A stretch of DNA of 64,000 nt from Amphiura filiformis (GCF_039555335.1 NC_092644.1:50729281-50793280), one strand, 5' to 3'; counted from the stretch's first letter, positions 43,681 to 55,445 are shown. Made by a program: numbers and translations. The notes: generated by a model not told the origin, from the sequence alone.

Positions 43681-44977
43681 AGAGGGCCTGACATTTGGAG
43701 TTTAACTTGAGCAAATTATTTTGGAGGGCCTGGCATTTGCAGGGGCGTAACCAGACCTGACCTTCCGGGGGGGCAAGATTGAAAAATTTCCCAATTCTTG
43801 ACCAAAAGTCGCGAGCGTCTTGCCGCGGAGCGTTAAACGGGTGGGTTCCAGGGGCCCCCCTTATAGGGGCCCTGGTGGGGTCCAGGGGCAAAGCCCGGCG
43901 GGGGTCAAGGGGGCGGAGTCCCCCTGAAGCTCCTGGTTTTTGGCATATTAGAAGCTAAAAATCAGTGTTTCAGAGTACAAATTTCAAATTCCTCTTTCTT
44001 TCCCTTTTCTCTTCTCCTTCCTTTTCTCTTCTCCTTCCCTTTTTTCCCTCTTTTTTCTTTTCTTCTTTCCCTTTCTCTTCTTCCCTCTTTTCCCTTTTTT
44101 CTCTTCTCCTTCCCCTTTTTTTTTCTTTTTTTTTTTCTCCTTCTTTTCCCCTTCCCAATTTTTTTTTTTTTGCTCTTCTTCCCAGTTTTTTGTGTCCGGG
44201 GCAGCTGCCCTGCCACCCCACTGGTTACGCCACTGGGCATTTGGATGGGTTCAACTTGAGCAAATTATTTTGGAGGGCATGGCATTTGGAGGGGTTTAAC
44301 TTGAGCAAATTATTTTGGAGGGCATGGCATTTGGAGGGATTTAACTTGAGCAAATTATTTTGGAGGGCCTAACATTTGGATGGGTTTAACTTGAGCAAAT
44401 TATTTTGGAGGGCATGGCATTTGGAGGGGTTTAACTTGAGCAAATTATTTTGGAGGTCATGGCATTTGGATGGGTTTAACTTGAGCAAATTTTTTTGGAG
44501 GGCATGGCATTTGGAGGGGTTTAACTTGAGCAAATTATTTTGGAGGGCCTGACATTTGGAGGAGTTTAACTTGAGCAAATTATTTTGGAGGGCATGGCAT
44601 TTGGATGGGTTTAACTTGAGCAAATTATTTTGGAGGGCATGGCATTTGGAGGGGTTTAACTTGAGCAAATTATTATGGAGGGCATGGCATTTGGAGGGGT
44701 TCAACTTGAGCAAATTATTTTGGAGGGCCTGACATTTGGATGGGTTTAACTTGAGCAAATTATTTTGGAGGGCATGGCATTTGGATGGGTTTAACTTGAG
44801 CAAATTATTTTGGAGGGCATGGCATTTGGATGGGTTTAACTTGAGCAAATTATTTTGGAGGGCATGGCATTTGGAGGGGTTTAACTTGAGCAAATTATTT
44901 TGGAGGGCATGGCATTTGGAGGGGTTTAACTTGAGCAAATTATTTTGGAGGGCATGGCATTTGGAGGGGTTTGGTGA
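43681..44977. repeat. 45-bp minisatellite, 17 units, interrupted by a MITE
   Basis: The unit contains AACTTGAGCAAATTATTTTG then GAGGGCATGGCATTTGGAGG. One unit precedes the MITE at 43740-44235 and 16 follow, spaced exactly 45 bp from 44251 to 44926. Because 45 is divisible by three, long open frames (LKLNPSKCHALQNN repeats on the minus strand) arise; I do not treat them as genes. Copy B has a single unit at this place. Confidence 0.93.
43740..44235. mobile_element. hAT-type MITE inside the minisatellite
   Basis: Ends CAGGGGCGTAACCAG and CTGGTTACGCCACTG are inverted repeats with one mismatch. GGCATTTG is duplicated at 43732-43739 and 44236-44243. The interior has GGGGGGCAAGATTGAAAAAT, GC-rich GGGGCCC words and a 200-bp pyrimidine tract (43985-44175) of TTCTTTCCC type. 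Confidence 0.88.
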
Positions 44978-45269
44978 ATTGATCGGAAGTCACAAATCCA
45001 AGGAATAATGACCCCACATACTCTCATGGAGATTTTGTCTCGACAAAAATAGTGTGGTCAACTAAATTAAACAACTTATGAAATATGTTAGGACTCTGCC
45101 CCCAATAAGATAATAAATTAAGTCCACCAAATAATAGGTTTTATAAAATTGTCCACTTCTCTTGGGGAGAGTACAACATAAGGTACATTATAGATCTATG
45201 CTCTCTCCCTGTCTCCACTAATAGTGTAAATAGTGAATATATGTATCAATTATTACTAAGCATGCTTAA

Positions 45270-45929
45270 GGGCTGGGGTATGAACGTTTGGACAGTATTT
45301 ATTTTGGGACATTAGAGCACATCAGACATATCAGATTGCATTCTGAATACGAAGAATGTCATTCTGATATCAAATAATTTTGATTTTTGAAATTGCAATT
45401 TAATACACATTTTATGGCAAATCATTAAAATTGATATTTTGATATTTAACAGTACTTGAAGTAAAATTTATAAATCTGATGATTTATACTTAAAGTGTAT
45501 GTAGGTGGGATGAAAAGCCGACGATCAATTGAAAATTTTGACCTTTTGTATTGAAGATATGGATTTTTTTTCCCAAAACACCAAAAAAAATTAGGTCTTT
45601 TTGGGAAAAAAATCCATATCTTCAATATGAAAGGTCAAAATTTTCAATTGACCGTCGGCTTTTCCTCCCTGCTACATACACTTTAAGAATATATCATTAG
45701 ATTTATATAATTTACTTCGAGGACTGTTATATATCAAAATTTGAAAAATATCAAATTTTTATAATTTGTCATAAAATTTGTATTATATTGTGATTTAAAA
45801 AAATGAAAATTATTTGATATCAGAAAGACATGCTTCAGATTCAGAATGCAATTCGATAGGTCTGAGGTGCTCTCATGTCCCACAAAAAAATACTGTCAAA
45901 ACGCATAATAAACGCTCATTTTGGATCCC
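45270..45929. mobile_element. TTAA-flanked foldback MITE, copy 2 (uninterrupted)
   Basis: Ends GGGCTGGGGTATGAACG and GGATCCC sit between TTAA at 45266-45269 and 45930-45933. The arms (for instance ATCAATTGAAAATTTTGACC and its complement) are inverted. Copy B of the duplication has only CATGCTTAAGAATTAT at 50585-50600, the empty site with a single TTAA. Confidence 0.93.
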
Positions 45930-46474
45930 TTAAGAATTATAAATAAATTGTATTTAGGTTTTATAATTTGATCAAAGGTAAATGGCAAACCTTGTATTTT
46001 CATCATGTTTAAACAATTTTGCAAGATGGTAAGCTTTGATAAGAAAATGTTCAACAAATGTGAGTGATAAATGATTGCTTCAGTGGAAAATAAGTATCAA
46101 TCTCATATACATTTTCCTAACACAATAAAAGGATATCTGTGTGAACAATTTCTGGATTTCATTGTGGTCCTGTTTCACAGAGTCAATAGGGGATTGAGTG
46201 GTAAATCAAATATAATCGTAAGTCTTTGGGAAATGGCTTTTTCTTTGGCTGGTGAAATCATTTTTACAACGTTGGAAGTCGGACTTAATGTGCACAATTT
46301 TGCATATTTACCTTTGATCAAATGTAGAAATAAGTAGTATGTAGTGTTGCATTTACATATATGCATAACTTCCTTGTATAGTCCACATGCCTTCCTCGAG
46401 GCAGTAAATTAGACATTGGATTTATTTTTGCACTTATTTTAGAAAGCAAAATAATACTTTTAGGCTACTCAAAT

Positions 46475-46638
46475 TTGGTACACTCACCGGAGCGCTTTCA
46501 CCGGGTAAATCAGCGTCTTCAGCGGATGTTATTGCTCTGAAGATTGTTGTTGCTAGTGATGTAGTACTAGGACACCTCCGATAACATTCGCTGATGACGC
46601 CAGTTGACCCGGTGTAAGCGCTCCGGTGAGTGTACCAA
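46475..46638. mobile_element. Palindromic MITE, 32-bp ends
   Basis: TTGGTACACTCACCGGAGCG then CTTTCACCGGGT on the left; ACCCGGTGTAAGCGCTCCGG then TGAGTGTACCAA on the right. It is absent from copy B of the duplication, so it is a post-duplication insertion or was lost there. Confidence 0.8.
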
Positions 46639-47074
46639 GTAATGACGATATTATTTAAAGTATGCATTTTCAGAAAGGAAATAACACAAGAAATTTCTTT
46701 TAAAATGAGCATTTTTGAGAAAGTTGCCAAATTTGATTTTACTTAACTGACTGGGGGAAGCTATATGGAGTATAGCAAAGTATCAATTTGTTGTTAAATA
46801 TGTGAATCACAGACTAATCAGCCAAATTCCCTGTGCTTTGTGTGCTGTGAATTTTGGCATATTTATGAGGCCGAATTGTTCGATCGTGCCATGTCTAACA
46901 GATCACACCAGCATTGCATGCCTTATAACGTGAGAGAGCGTATCTCCGTAAAAATATGCGGTATGTGCATATCAGTCAAGTTTCTCGCACCTCTTTGAAC
47001 AATTGGCCCCATTTTTTATATCCTTGTTTTTTGCCGTAAAATCAGAAAGCTAGGCATCATCGGTTAGAATCTTA

Positions 47075-47148
47075 GGTCCGTATGCACAAAAGAGTTAGAC
47101 CGGGTCTAAAGTTAGACCTGGTCTAAGTGAAATTTAGTCCCATCAGGA
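47075..47148. mobile_element. Single arm of the GGTCCGTATGCAC MITE
   Basis: It matches the terminal ~70 bp of the element at 9499-9757 (GGTCCGTATGCACAAAAGAG onward to CCCATCAGG). The opposite arm is missing nearby, so this is a truncated copy. Confidence 0.8.
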
Positions 47149-47545
47149 TGTTAGATGAGACGATTTATCTGTTACTTGGCTTGATGCAATTATCGTAAAG
47201 ATATAAAATACTAAGAGAATGTCAAATAATGGTCATGTCTGCATTTTGTATTAACAATGTGAGTAACAAGTGTTTTAAGAAGTAGGTTTCCTGTACAGTG
47301 AAATAAATAAATCATTAAATAAATCCAATGTGAAAATCTATGTGTTTGTGTATATTATGATTTTTGTCCCCTCTCTAACTGATCCCAGACCTAACCTTGG
47401 ATGCCTCCTATGGAGCAGAGTGGGCCGTGGGCCAAGCCAGGCTGGGTAACAGATAGGGTACCCCACTCAAACTACCCTGGCAAGGTTATCAGGGCTAGAT
47501 TTTGAATGAGATCTAGAAACAAAATATTCTGGTTTAGCTATTAAA

Positions 47546-48000
47546 GGGTTGGGGCGCCCGGGCAAAGATACAAAATGGTATAATTAAAGACAGAGATAAA
47601 AACAATTTATCGCGTCTGATGTCACGGTCAATTACGATCCTTGATTGGTTTACACAGGTTAATCGGCGCGTAAAAGGAAGACCGATCTATCAGGTGCTGA
47701 TCGGAGAAAAGGAATAGCAGCAAATGGCGAAAAATTACGTACTTTTACAAGGCAAAAAGCAGCTTTTCTAGGCATTGTGGACATGGTGCCTTCGGTTAAG
47801 AAAGTTTCCTACTATAAACTTTTGAGATGGTTTGCATGTTTCAAGGTGCAAAATTAACAATACGGCACCCGGTTATAAATCTGCGTTCAGCAAGTCATCA
47901 CGACACTTGTAAACAAACCGTGCTCGAGTTTGATTGACAGATGACGTCAGACGCGATAAATTGTCTTTATCTTTGTCTTTCATTATAGCGCCCAAACCGG
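47546..48000. mobile_element. MITE with GCGATAAATTG arms
   Basis: The left AAAGACAGAGATAAAAACAA then TTTATCGCGTCTGATGTCA is inverted at 47943-47985. Outer ends GGTTGGGGCGCCC and GCGCCCAAACCGG also pair. The left arm has about 30 extra bases. Confidence 0.75.
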
Positions 48001-49179
48001 AAATTATTAATTGTTGACCCAAACATTTTTTTGCCCAGAGCGCTCAAGAATCTAAAATGGGGAGGGGGGTCTAAAAGTTAATTACAATTTAAACAGATAG
48101 CGATTGAAAAGCATGGTATTTTAGCTGTATTGTCCCCACTTTGGAAAGGGGACTATGAGCTCCAAAGTAAGTATGATGTAGTAATCAGCAATTATTCCTT
48201 GGCAAAAGCGGCAATAAACACTCAATGACATAAATCAAGACAATTGACACCATGTTGTAATTGTATCTCTATATAAATATGATACTTTGTAAAGATTTTT
48301 TTAATTGAATACCATTTCTTTGCTCACCACATTTACATATATAAACAAAAAGTCATAATAATAGTATATTGTTATCATTATTATTGCACAAAATTAATAA
48401 TCAGTAGTAATGCTGCCTGTGTTTTTGAACAAAATTAACAAAGAAAAATCATGACAGGCGTGACATTTTTCTTTCTACATAAAAGCACTAAGTGACCAAA
48501 ATCCTGGATGCTCTAAATTAGAAGCTGCCGGTGTGACGTCATTGTCAGTCATCTTGTGGGTAAATCAATACTTTGCCTTCAAGTATAAAAGACAATCATT
48601 GTAATAACCTAGAGAAGATAACAGAGATTTGCACCCATGACAATAAAGGGGTACGACAAGATGGCCAAAGGCTGACAACCTCTATTGATATGACCCTGAA
48701 GTTCACAAAATTGAATTTTGGATGTGACTTAAATAACTATAACTTAAATGGAAGTATCTATAAGATTGCATTCATAGGCTTGCATGGGGCCTTGAAAAGT
48801 TGAATTGTGAGGCCTGACAGTATCATAAGTAAGCCATTGTTAAGTTGTTAAGTACTCGACAAATTGCAACATAACAGGTGGCCAAATTCCCCATATTATT
48901 ATGATTTAATCATAACCCCTCTATAAATTAAACAAGTTGTATCTTATACTACAAGATGTACCTAGATCTTGGTCCAGCTGGTGTCAGACACGATGTGAAG
49001 GCTTTCAGGTGCTGAACATTCACCCATGTTTGCACAGAATATACTCGGCTATTGGTTCAATGAGAAGTTACAAAAGCATTGAAATTTGCTGATACAGCAA
49101 TGCATATCATGTTATTAATAGATAAATGAAAGAAAGTTAGCTTTTCTATTTTTTTAATTCGTAGGCAGAATAACCTTGC
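48001..49179. other. Spacer between duplication copies, nothing recognised
   Basis: AT-rich, no supported exon. The 76-codon frame at 48573-48803 has no family features. Confidence 0.4.
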
Positions 49180-49764
49180 AAGTTAAATATTTTGCTGTGA
49201 CTTTCATGATGAACTCGGGTTTTATATCGGCAGAAAATACATACTGCCAAAATCTAAAGTAGATTGTTAATGTGCCAATTTGCTTTTGTTAACAATAACT
49301 AAAACTTGTCATGCAAGTGCATATTGCAATCTCTCACTGCTAAACAAAGACAGTTTATGATGTTATTAGTGGTGTGAATTGTGTGAGAAATGGATTTATT
49401 CTATGGATAAGTAATGGTAATTTAATTAAATAATGGAAAATATTAACAAGCAGGAGTGGTCAATATAATATTATTACTAAGTTATTTATTGGCTTGTGTA
49501 CTTGCCTTTTCAGTTGATTTTTAGTTGAGGATATTTGGTGTGAAATTCAGCAACCTTAAACAAAACAAGTAGTTTTTAGGTGCCAACAAGAATATTGCAC
49601 CAAATTAAAGTTAAACATAATATATAGAAAAGATGTGTCCTTTGTTGAAATGGAGGATTCGGTACAGTACTGCCTTGCCCCCTCCCTCGTTTACCCCCAT
49701 TAAAAGCGTACAATGGCTCTCTTTTCTGGAAGGGGGATAAGAGATTTGGTCAGCTCAATATTAG

Positions 49765-50180
49765 GTAGCCCTTCAGCGGAGCGAATCCATGACAATGCAC
49801 CTTCCAGACCCCGGTTCCAGACAGAGAGTCAAGCTTGTAGTTACCAAAAGCACACAAGTATAGTTCAAAGGTTCCACCCAGGATTGCTTTACAAGCTCTT
49901 TTTTAAGTTGCTTCAATGCCCTTGGAAAGTTTGGCAGAAATGCTTGAATGCCACGTAATATCGGCATACTCAAAAACCGGTCATACATAGCCACTGTACA
50001 CAACACCAAGCTCCTCTCTATCAAAACCAAGGGTTCAAAGCGTAAATACCATCTTATTAGCTTTTGTTATCGTATTATCGATCTGTGCATTCCATTTAAG
50101 GTTGCTTTGCAGAAAAAATCCAAGACATTGGCTTCATGTCCCGGGCTTCATGTATGACAGTGGCTTGTTACCAATTCCTA
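49765..50180 (-). pseudogene. LINE reverse-transcriptase tail, copy B (dead)
   Basis: Read on the minus strand from about 50125, one frame gives SNLKWNAQIDNTITKANK, then GFDREELGVVYSGYV, FEYADITWHSSISAKLSKGI and KRACKAILGGTFE, broken by stops where Arg/Gln codons are expected. This is the characteristic C-terminal end of a non-LTR retrotransposon ORF2 (CR1/Jockey-like). Only the tail remains, and no endonuclease or palm motif is visible. Confidence 0.82.
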
Positions 50181-50824
50181 AGGTGCTGTGCAGGTGATTG
50201 TCTGTACTATAACAGATTTGGAGGGCCTGACATTTGGAGGGGTTTATCTTGAGCAAATTATTTTCAGATCATTTGGTGAATTGATAAAGCTGTTAAACTT
50301 GACACATTGCTTCCTATCATAAGGGAAGTCACAAATCCAAGCAATGATGACCCCATATATTCTCATGCAGAATGAGATTATTGTCTCGACAGAAATAGTG
50401 TGGTCAACTAAACCAAACGCCTTGGGAAATATGTTAGGACTCTGCCCCCTGATGAAGATAATAAATTAAGTCCACCAAATAATAGGTTTTATAACATTGT
50501 CCACTTCTCTTGGGGAGAGTACAATATAAGGTACCCACTAAAAATGTAAATAGTGAATATATGTATCAATAATAAGTTACTAAGCATGCTTAAGAATTAT
50601 AAATAAATTGTATTTAGGTTTTACAATTTGATCAAAGGTAAAAGCTGAACTTTGTATTTTCATCATGTTCATTATTGCTTAAACAATTTTGCAAGATGGT
50701 AAGCATTGATAAGAAAATGTTCAACAAATGTGAGTGATTAATGATTTCTTCAGTAGAAAAATAAGTTGAAAGTATAAATCTCATATACATTTTCCTGATT
50801 CAAAAAATGGTTGTCTGTCTAAAC

Positions 50825-51163
50825 TAGAGTGGCAAGTTTTCCGTGTCACGGAAAACCGGACAAATTCACGGAATTTCAGAAAAAAACCCCGGAAAACACA
50901 GAAATTCGCAGAAAACATGTTTTTTTCCTTGAGAAAAATTAAAATGAAGAAAAAAAATGAGATGTGAGGTTAAAGTAATGAAAATAAAGCCCATCTTCAA
51001 AGATATCAGGCTTAAAACAGCTAAAAAGATAATGCAAGTAACTTCTTTTTACCCTGAATGTGAACACGGAATTGAAATTACATCACGAAAAATCACAGAA
51101 TTTACCACGCACAGAAAATCGCGGAATTCGATGTTTTAAAATCATGGAAAACTTGCCACTCTA
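50825..51163. mobile_element. hAT-type MITE in copy B
   Basis: Ends TAGAGTGGCAAGTTTTCC and GGAAAACTTGCCACTCTA are inverted repeats. Exact 8-bp duplications GTCTAAAC lie at 50817-50824 and 51164-51171. The interior repeats CACGGAAA/TTCACGGAATTT words. Copy A lacks this block. Confidence 0.92.
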
Positions 51164-52154
51164 GTCTAAACAACATCTGGATTTCATTGTGGTCCTGTTT
51201 CACAAACACTTTAAGATTGATCTTAGGTTTGATACAATTGGGGATTATGTGTGGTAAATCAAATATATGATCAATCATAAGTCTGGTCACAGCTTTGTCT
51301 GACCCATGAAAATATGTCTTTTATATGCTGGTAAAATTAAAGAATTCCATAATTTTTACATTGTGTTGGAAGTTGGACTTAATGTGCACAATTTCGCATA
51401 TTTACCTTTGATCAAATGTAGAAATAAGTATTATTTACAAATATGCATAATTCATTGTAGCTATGTATCAATTTCTTGTTAAAATATGTGAATCACAGAC
51501 TAATACAGACTATTTACAAATAGTCAAAGTCCCTGTGCTTTGTATGCTGTGAATTCTCGCATATTAATTCATGAGGGCTGATTGTTTGATAGTGCTTGTC
51601 TAATAACAAATTACACCAGCGTTGCATGTAGGGTTGTGATTTTGGGGCTATTTTGTGCCCGGTTATCTATTTAATTTACGGGCGGTTACCCATGGTACAA
51701 GTTTCACCAGGGATCAAGTCAAAGTGGAGTGCAAAATTTGCACTTTTTTTTTAAATGGTCTCCAAACAGTTATGTGTATGTAACAATGATTGAAAATATA
51801 TACCTGCAAAATATTAAATGTAAACACCAGCTGTCTTTCACATTGAACTCTGGCCTCATTGTAATTGGATTTTGGCTTCTATACCACAGGGAGTAAGTTT
51901 ATCAACTCACTATGATGCCATTCAACTTTGCAGGCAAACTTTTCAAGCAAACTGGGTCATGGCAAGGCATGTATATACAAAATAATGTATGCGTGTCCTA
52001 TAAAGTGAGAGCATTGTGTGTCTCCGTACAAATATGCGGTATGTGTGTAACAGTTATATCTCTCGCACTTCTTGGGATGATTGGCCCACATTAACAGGCG
52101 ATGCTGGGACCTGTTTGTGACTGGTCTGTATGTGATGTGTATCATTAATATTAA

Positions 52155-53267
52155 CTAGGCGGTTACCCGTATTTCGCGCTTCTCGGCTGTCATAGTTATT
52201 GGCTTTTGCAGATCTCAAAATCGTTGACCATGGATGACCTAACAAACGCAAACCTGGGCTTCCTTGGCCAAAGTTACACCCACCGACCAAGTTTGAGCTC
52301 CATGAGCAATTTGAAATCTTTGTTTTTTGACCTATGACCTCTCAACCGTAGGTCTGACATAAAGGTCACAATGGAACTTTTGTTTGTTAGTCCAATTTCC
52401 ACCTACCCACCAAGCATGAGCTCCATAGGCAATTTGAAATTTTTACCTTTTTGACCTTTGACCTCTTAACCGTAGGTCTGACAAAAAGGTCACCGTGGAA
52501 ACTTTTGTTTGTTAGTCCAATGTCCACCCACCTACCAAGTTTGAGATCCATAGGGACAATTGAAAATTTTGACATTTCTTGACCTATGACCTCTTAATCG
52601 TAGGTCTGACGAAAAGATCACCGTGGAAACTTTTGTTTGTTAGTCCAAGGTCCACCCACCCACCAAGTTTGAGCTCAATGGGAGCAATTTGAAATTGTTA
52701 CCTTTCTTGACCTATAACCTCTTAACTGTAGGTATGATGAAAAGGTCACCATGGAAACTTTTGTTTGTTAGTCGAAGGTCCACCCACCCACCAAGTTTGA
52801 GCTCCATAGGGGCAATTTGAAATTTTTACCTTTCTTGACCTATGACCTCTTAACCGTAGGTCTGACAAAAAGGTCATCGTGGAAACTTTTATTTGTTATT
52901 CCAAGTTCCATCCACCCACCAAGTTTGAGCTTCATAGGGGCAGTTTGAAATTTTTACCTTTCTTGACCTTTGACCTCTTAACCGTTGGTCTGACAAAAAG
53001 GTCACCGTGGAAACTTTTGTTCGATAGTCCAAGGTCAACACAATGGCATGGCTAGATTTGCCATTTAAAGTATTTGAATTTAGACTTCAATTGAACTTGA
53101 CCCCGTCCTTGACCTTTGACCTTAAAAAATATAAACTCGTTCTTCCGCATACCAAGCTGCACCCACCCACCAAGTGTGAGCCCCGTATGACCTACGGTGG
53201 CCTCACATTAGCAGTCACAGACAGACAAACAGACAGAGAGACAGAGAATAGCGTATTATTATATAGA
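52155..53267 (-). mobile_element. Non-autonomous Helitron, 1.1 kb
   Basis: On the minus strand it begins TCTATATAATAATACGC at 53267 and ends GGGTAACCGCCTAG at 52155, flanked by A and T as Helitron insertions are. A short CGG-GTAA-CCG hairpin stands just before the CTAG end. The subterminal GTCTGTCTGTGACTGC recurs at the start of the Helitron at 63160. It encodes nothing. Confidence 0.85.
52300..53030. repeat. ~127-bp tandem repeat inside the Helitron
   Basis: CTTAACCGTAGGTCTGACAA recurs at about 52346, 52469, 52598, 52725, 52852 and 52981. Each copy continues through GGAAACTTTTGTTTGTTAGT, CCACCCACCAAGTTTGAGCT and GACCTATGACCTC. Six or more copies, moderately diverged. Confidence 0.92.
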
Positions 53268-53639
53268 TATTTGAGTATTGATATAGAATAATAATGCAAG
53301 TGTGAAAGTAGGTTTATGCTGAGAATCAAAGGTTGCTGGTAAAATCAGAATCATTACATACATTTACTAAAAAGAGTGCACCATACAATTATGCAGGATA
53401 GCCGATTGGTTGCTCATATTATGAATACGACAGAGTACCGAATAAAAGTTACTATAAACCGTCCATATCTAATGTGTGAAGTGCTTCAGGCGATTCACGA
53501 TCCAGTACCACCAGTGTGTGTACTATTCTGATATATGTACTCCAGATAGAGATCAAGCTTTTGTATCATTTTATTCTGTCAACAGGGGGCGATGTTGAAA
53601 GCAAGAGGAGTGAAAGCAAGTGGAGTACATGTACACAGG

Positions 53640-53770
53640 CGTTTCGCGCATCCGGATGCCCACTGGATGCCCACTGGTGGTCCACTGGATGTGACATCCG
53701 GTGTCACTCCGGTTTAGGCACATCCAGTTGACAACCAGATGTTGACATCTGGTGTGACACTAGATGTCAA
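53640..53770. repeat. Short CACTGGATG/ATCCGGTGT repeats
   Basis: Clustered GGATGCCCACTGG, CCACTGGATGTGACATCCGG and related words give local direct and inverted repeats. No gene. Confidence 0.5.
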
Positions 53771-54009
53771 TATGTGGTGGACTGCTAGTATTGGAAATCA
53801 AGCGGACCACCAAAAGTGTGCATCATGTTGTCTGCTGTTTGCATACATTAGGTGGCCTGGTTGTTGTGGTTATTTGGAAAGCTAACACAACAATGATGCC
53901 ATATTTGGGCATACCAATTCTCATTTACAAGTCACGTGACCAAAATCTTAGCTAAAACGTCAAAAAACCATGATTTTTGTGATTTTGATGAAAATCAATG
54001 GGAAAAAAG

Positions 54010-55445
54010 GTTTTAAATAGGCCTAAGTCTAACTCCGTTATTTTTTTAATCTTGGATCTGAAACTTTGCAGATTTATCAAGGTTGATAAAAACTTACCAT
54101 ATAAAGTAACATAAAGTGAAACATATATTTTCGCTATCTTCTGTTTCCATGGTAACGTGTTTAAAATCCACAGATTTGGTAAAAAATGAGTCTAACTTCG
54201 TTATTTTAAGAAACTCGAACCTGAAATTTTGCAGGTGTGTCAAGGTTGATAAAAGCTAACCATATATAGTAAAATAAAGTGAAACATATATTTTTGCTAT
54301 CTTCTGTTGCCATGGTAACGTGTTTAAAATCCACAGATTTGGTAAAAAATGAGTCTAACTTCGTTATTTTAAGAAACTCGAACCTGAAATTTTGCAGGTG
54401 TGTCAAGGTTGATAAAAGCTAACCATATATAGTAAAATAAAGTGAAACATATATTTTCGCTATCTTCTGTTGCCATGGTAACGTGTTTAAAATCCACAGA
54501 TTTGGTAAAAATGAGTCTAACTTCGTTATTTTAAGAAACTCGAACCTGAAACTTTGCAGGTGTGTCAAGGTTGATAAAAGCTAACCATATATAGTAAAAT
54601 AAAGTGAAACATATATTTTCGTGATTTCCTGTTGCCATGGTAACGTGTTTAAAATCCACAGAGTTGGTAAAAAATTAAGTTTAACTCCGTTATTTTTAGA
54701 AACTCGAACCTGAAACTTTGCAGGTGTGTCAAGGTTGATAAAAGCTAACCATATATAGTAAAATAAAGTGAAACATATATTTACGCTATCTTCTGTTGCC
54801 ATGGTAACGTGTTTAAAATCCACAGATTTGGTAAAAATGAGTCTAACTCCGTTATTTTTAGAACCTCGAACTTTGCAGGTGTGTCAAGGTTGATAAAAGC
54901 TAACCATATATAGTAAAATAAAGTGAAACATATATTTTCGCTATCTTCTGTTGCCATGGTAACGCATTTAAAATCAACAGATTTGGTAAAAAATGAGTCT
55001 AACTCCATTATTTTTAGGAATTCGAACCTGAAACTTTGCAAATATGTCAAGGTTGATCAAATCTAACTATAAACAGTAGAATAAAGTGAAACACATGTTT
55101 TCGTGATTTCCTGTTGCCATGGTAACGTGTTTAAAATCCACAGAGTTGGTAAAAGATTAGTCTAACTCCGTTATTTTTAGAAACTCGAACCTGAAACTTT
55201 GCAGGTGTGTCAAGGTTGATAAAAACTAACCATATATAGCAAAATAAAGTGAAACATATTTTCGCTATCTTCTGTTGCCATGGTAACGTGTTTAAAATCC
55301 ACAGATTTGGTAAAAAATGAGTCTAACTCCGTTATTTTTAGGAATTCGAACCTGAAACTTTGCAGGTGCAAGGTTGATAAAAGCTATACATATAGGCTAT
55401 AGTTTTAAAAAAAGTGAAACATATATTTTCGCTCTCTTCTGATGC
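54010..55445. repeat. 163-bp satellite, about 9 copies
   Basis: The landmark CCATGG of TGCCATGGTAACGTGTTTAA is at about 54147, 54310, 54473, 54635, 54799, 54954, 55117, 55279 and (degenerate) 55444. Spacings are 162-165 with one of 155. Each unit also carries CTCGAACCTGAAACTTTGCA and AAGGTTGATAAAAGCTAACC. Open frames on the minus strand repeat with the unit and look spurious. Confidence 0.95.

Larger units (their letters stand above)
42656..47020. repeat. Segmental duplication, copy A
   Basis: From AGTTAAATATTTTGCTGTGA onward this matches 49180-52110 in the same order and orientation. Relative to copy B it contains extra blocks: the 45-bp array, the hAT MITE at 43740, the TTAA MITE at 45270 and the foldback at 46475. 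It ends near CTCGCACCTCTTTGAACAATTGG. Confidence 0.88.
49180..52110. repeat. Segmental duplication, copy B
   Basis: Matches copy A from AAGTTAAATATTTTGCTGTG to GGTATGTG...CTCGCACTTCTTGGGATGATTGGCCC. It lacks the minisatellite expansion and the TTAA MITE, and carries its own hAT MITE at 50825 and an extra block at about 51630-51960. Confidence 0.88.

Noticed and set aside
43965-44372. Lys/Arg/Glu-rich minus-strand frame and Phe/Ser/Leu-rich plus-strand frame
   Set aside because: Both come from the pyrimidine tract inside the hAT MITE.
44369-44938. 189-codon minus-strand open frame of LKLNPSKCHALQNN repeats
   Set aside because: It is the translation of the 45-bp minisatellite; stop-free frames follow from the period being a multiple of three, and copy B has a single unit.
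54206-55050. Minus-strand frames with FTLFYYIWLAFINLDTPAKF
   Set aside because: They recur with the 163-bp satellite and have no independent support.
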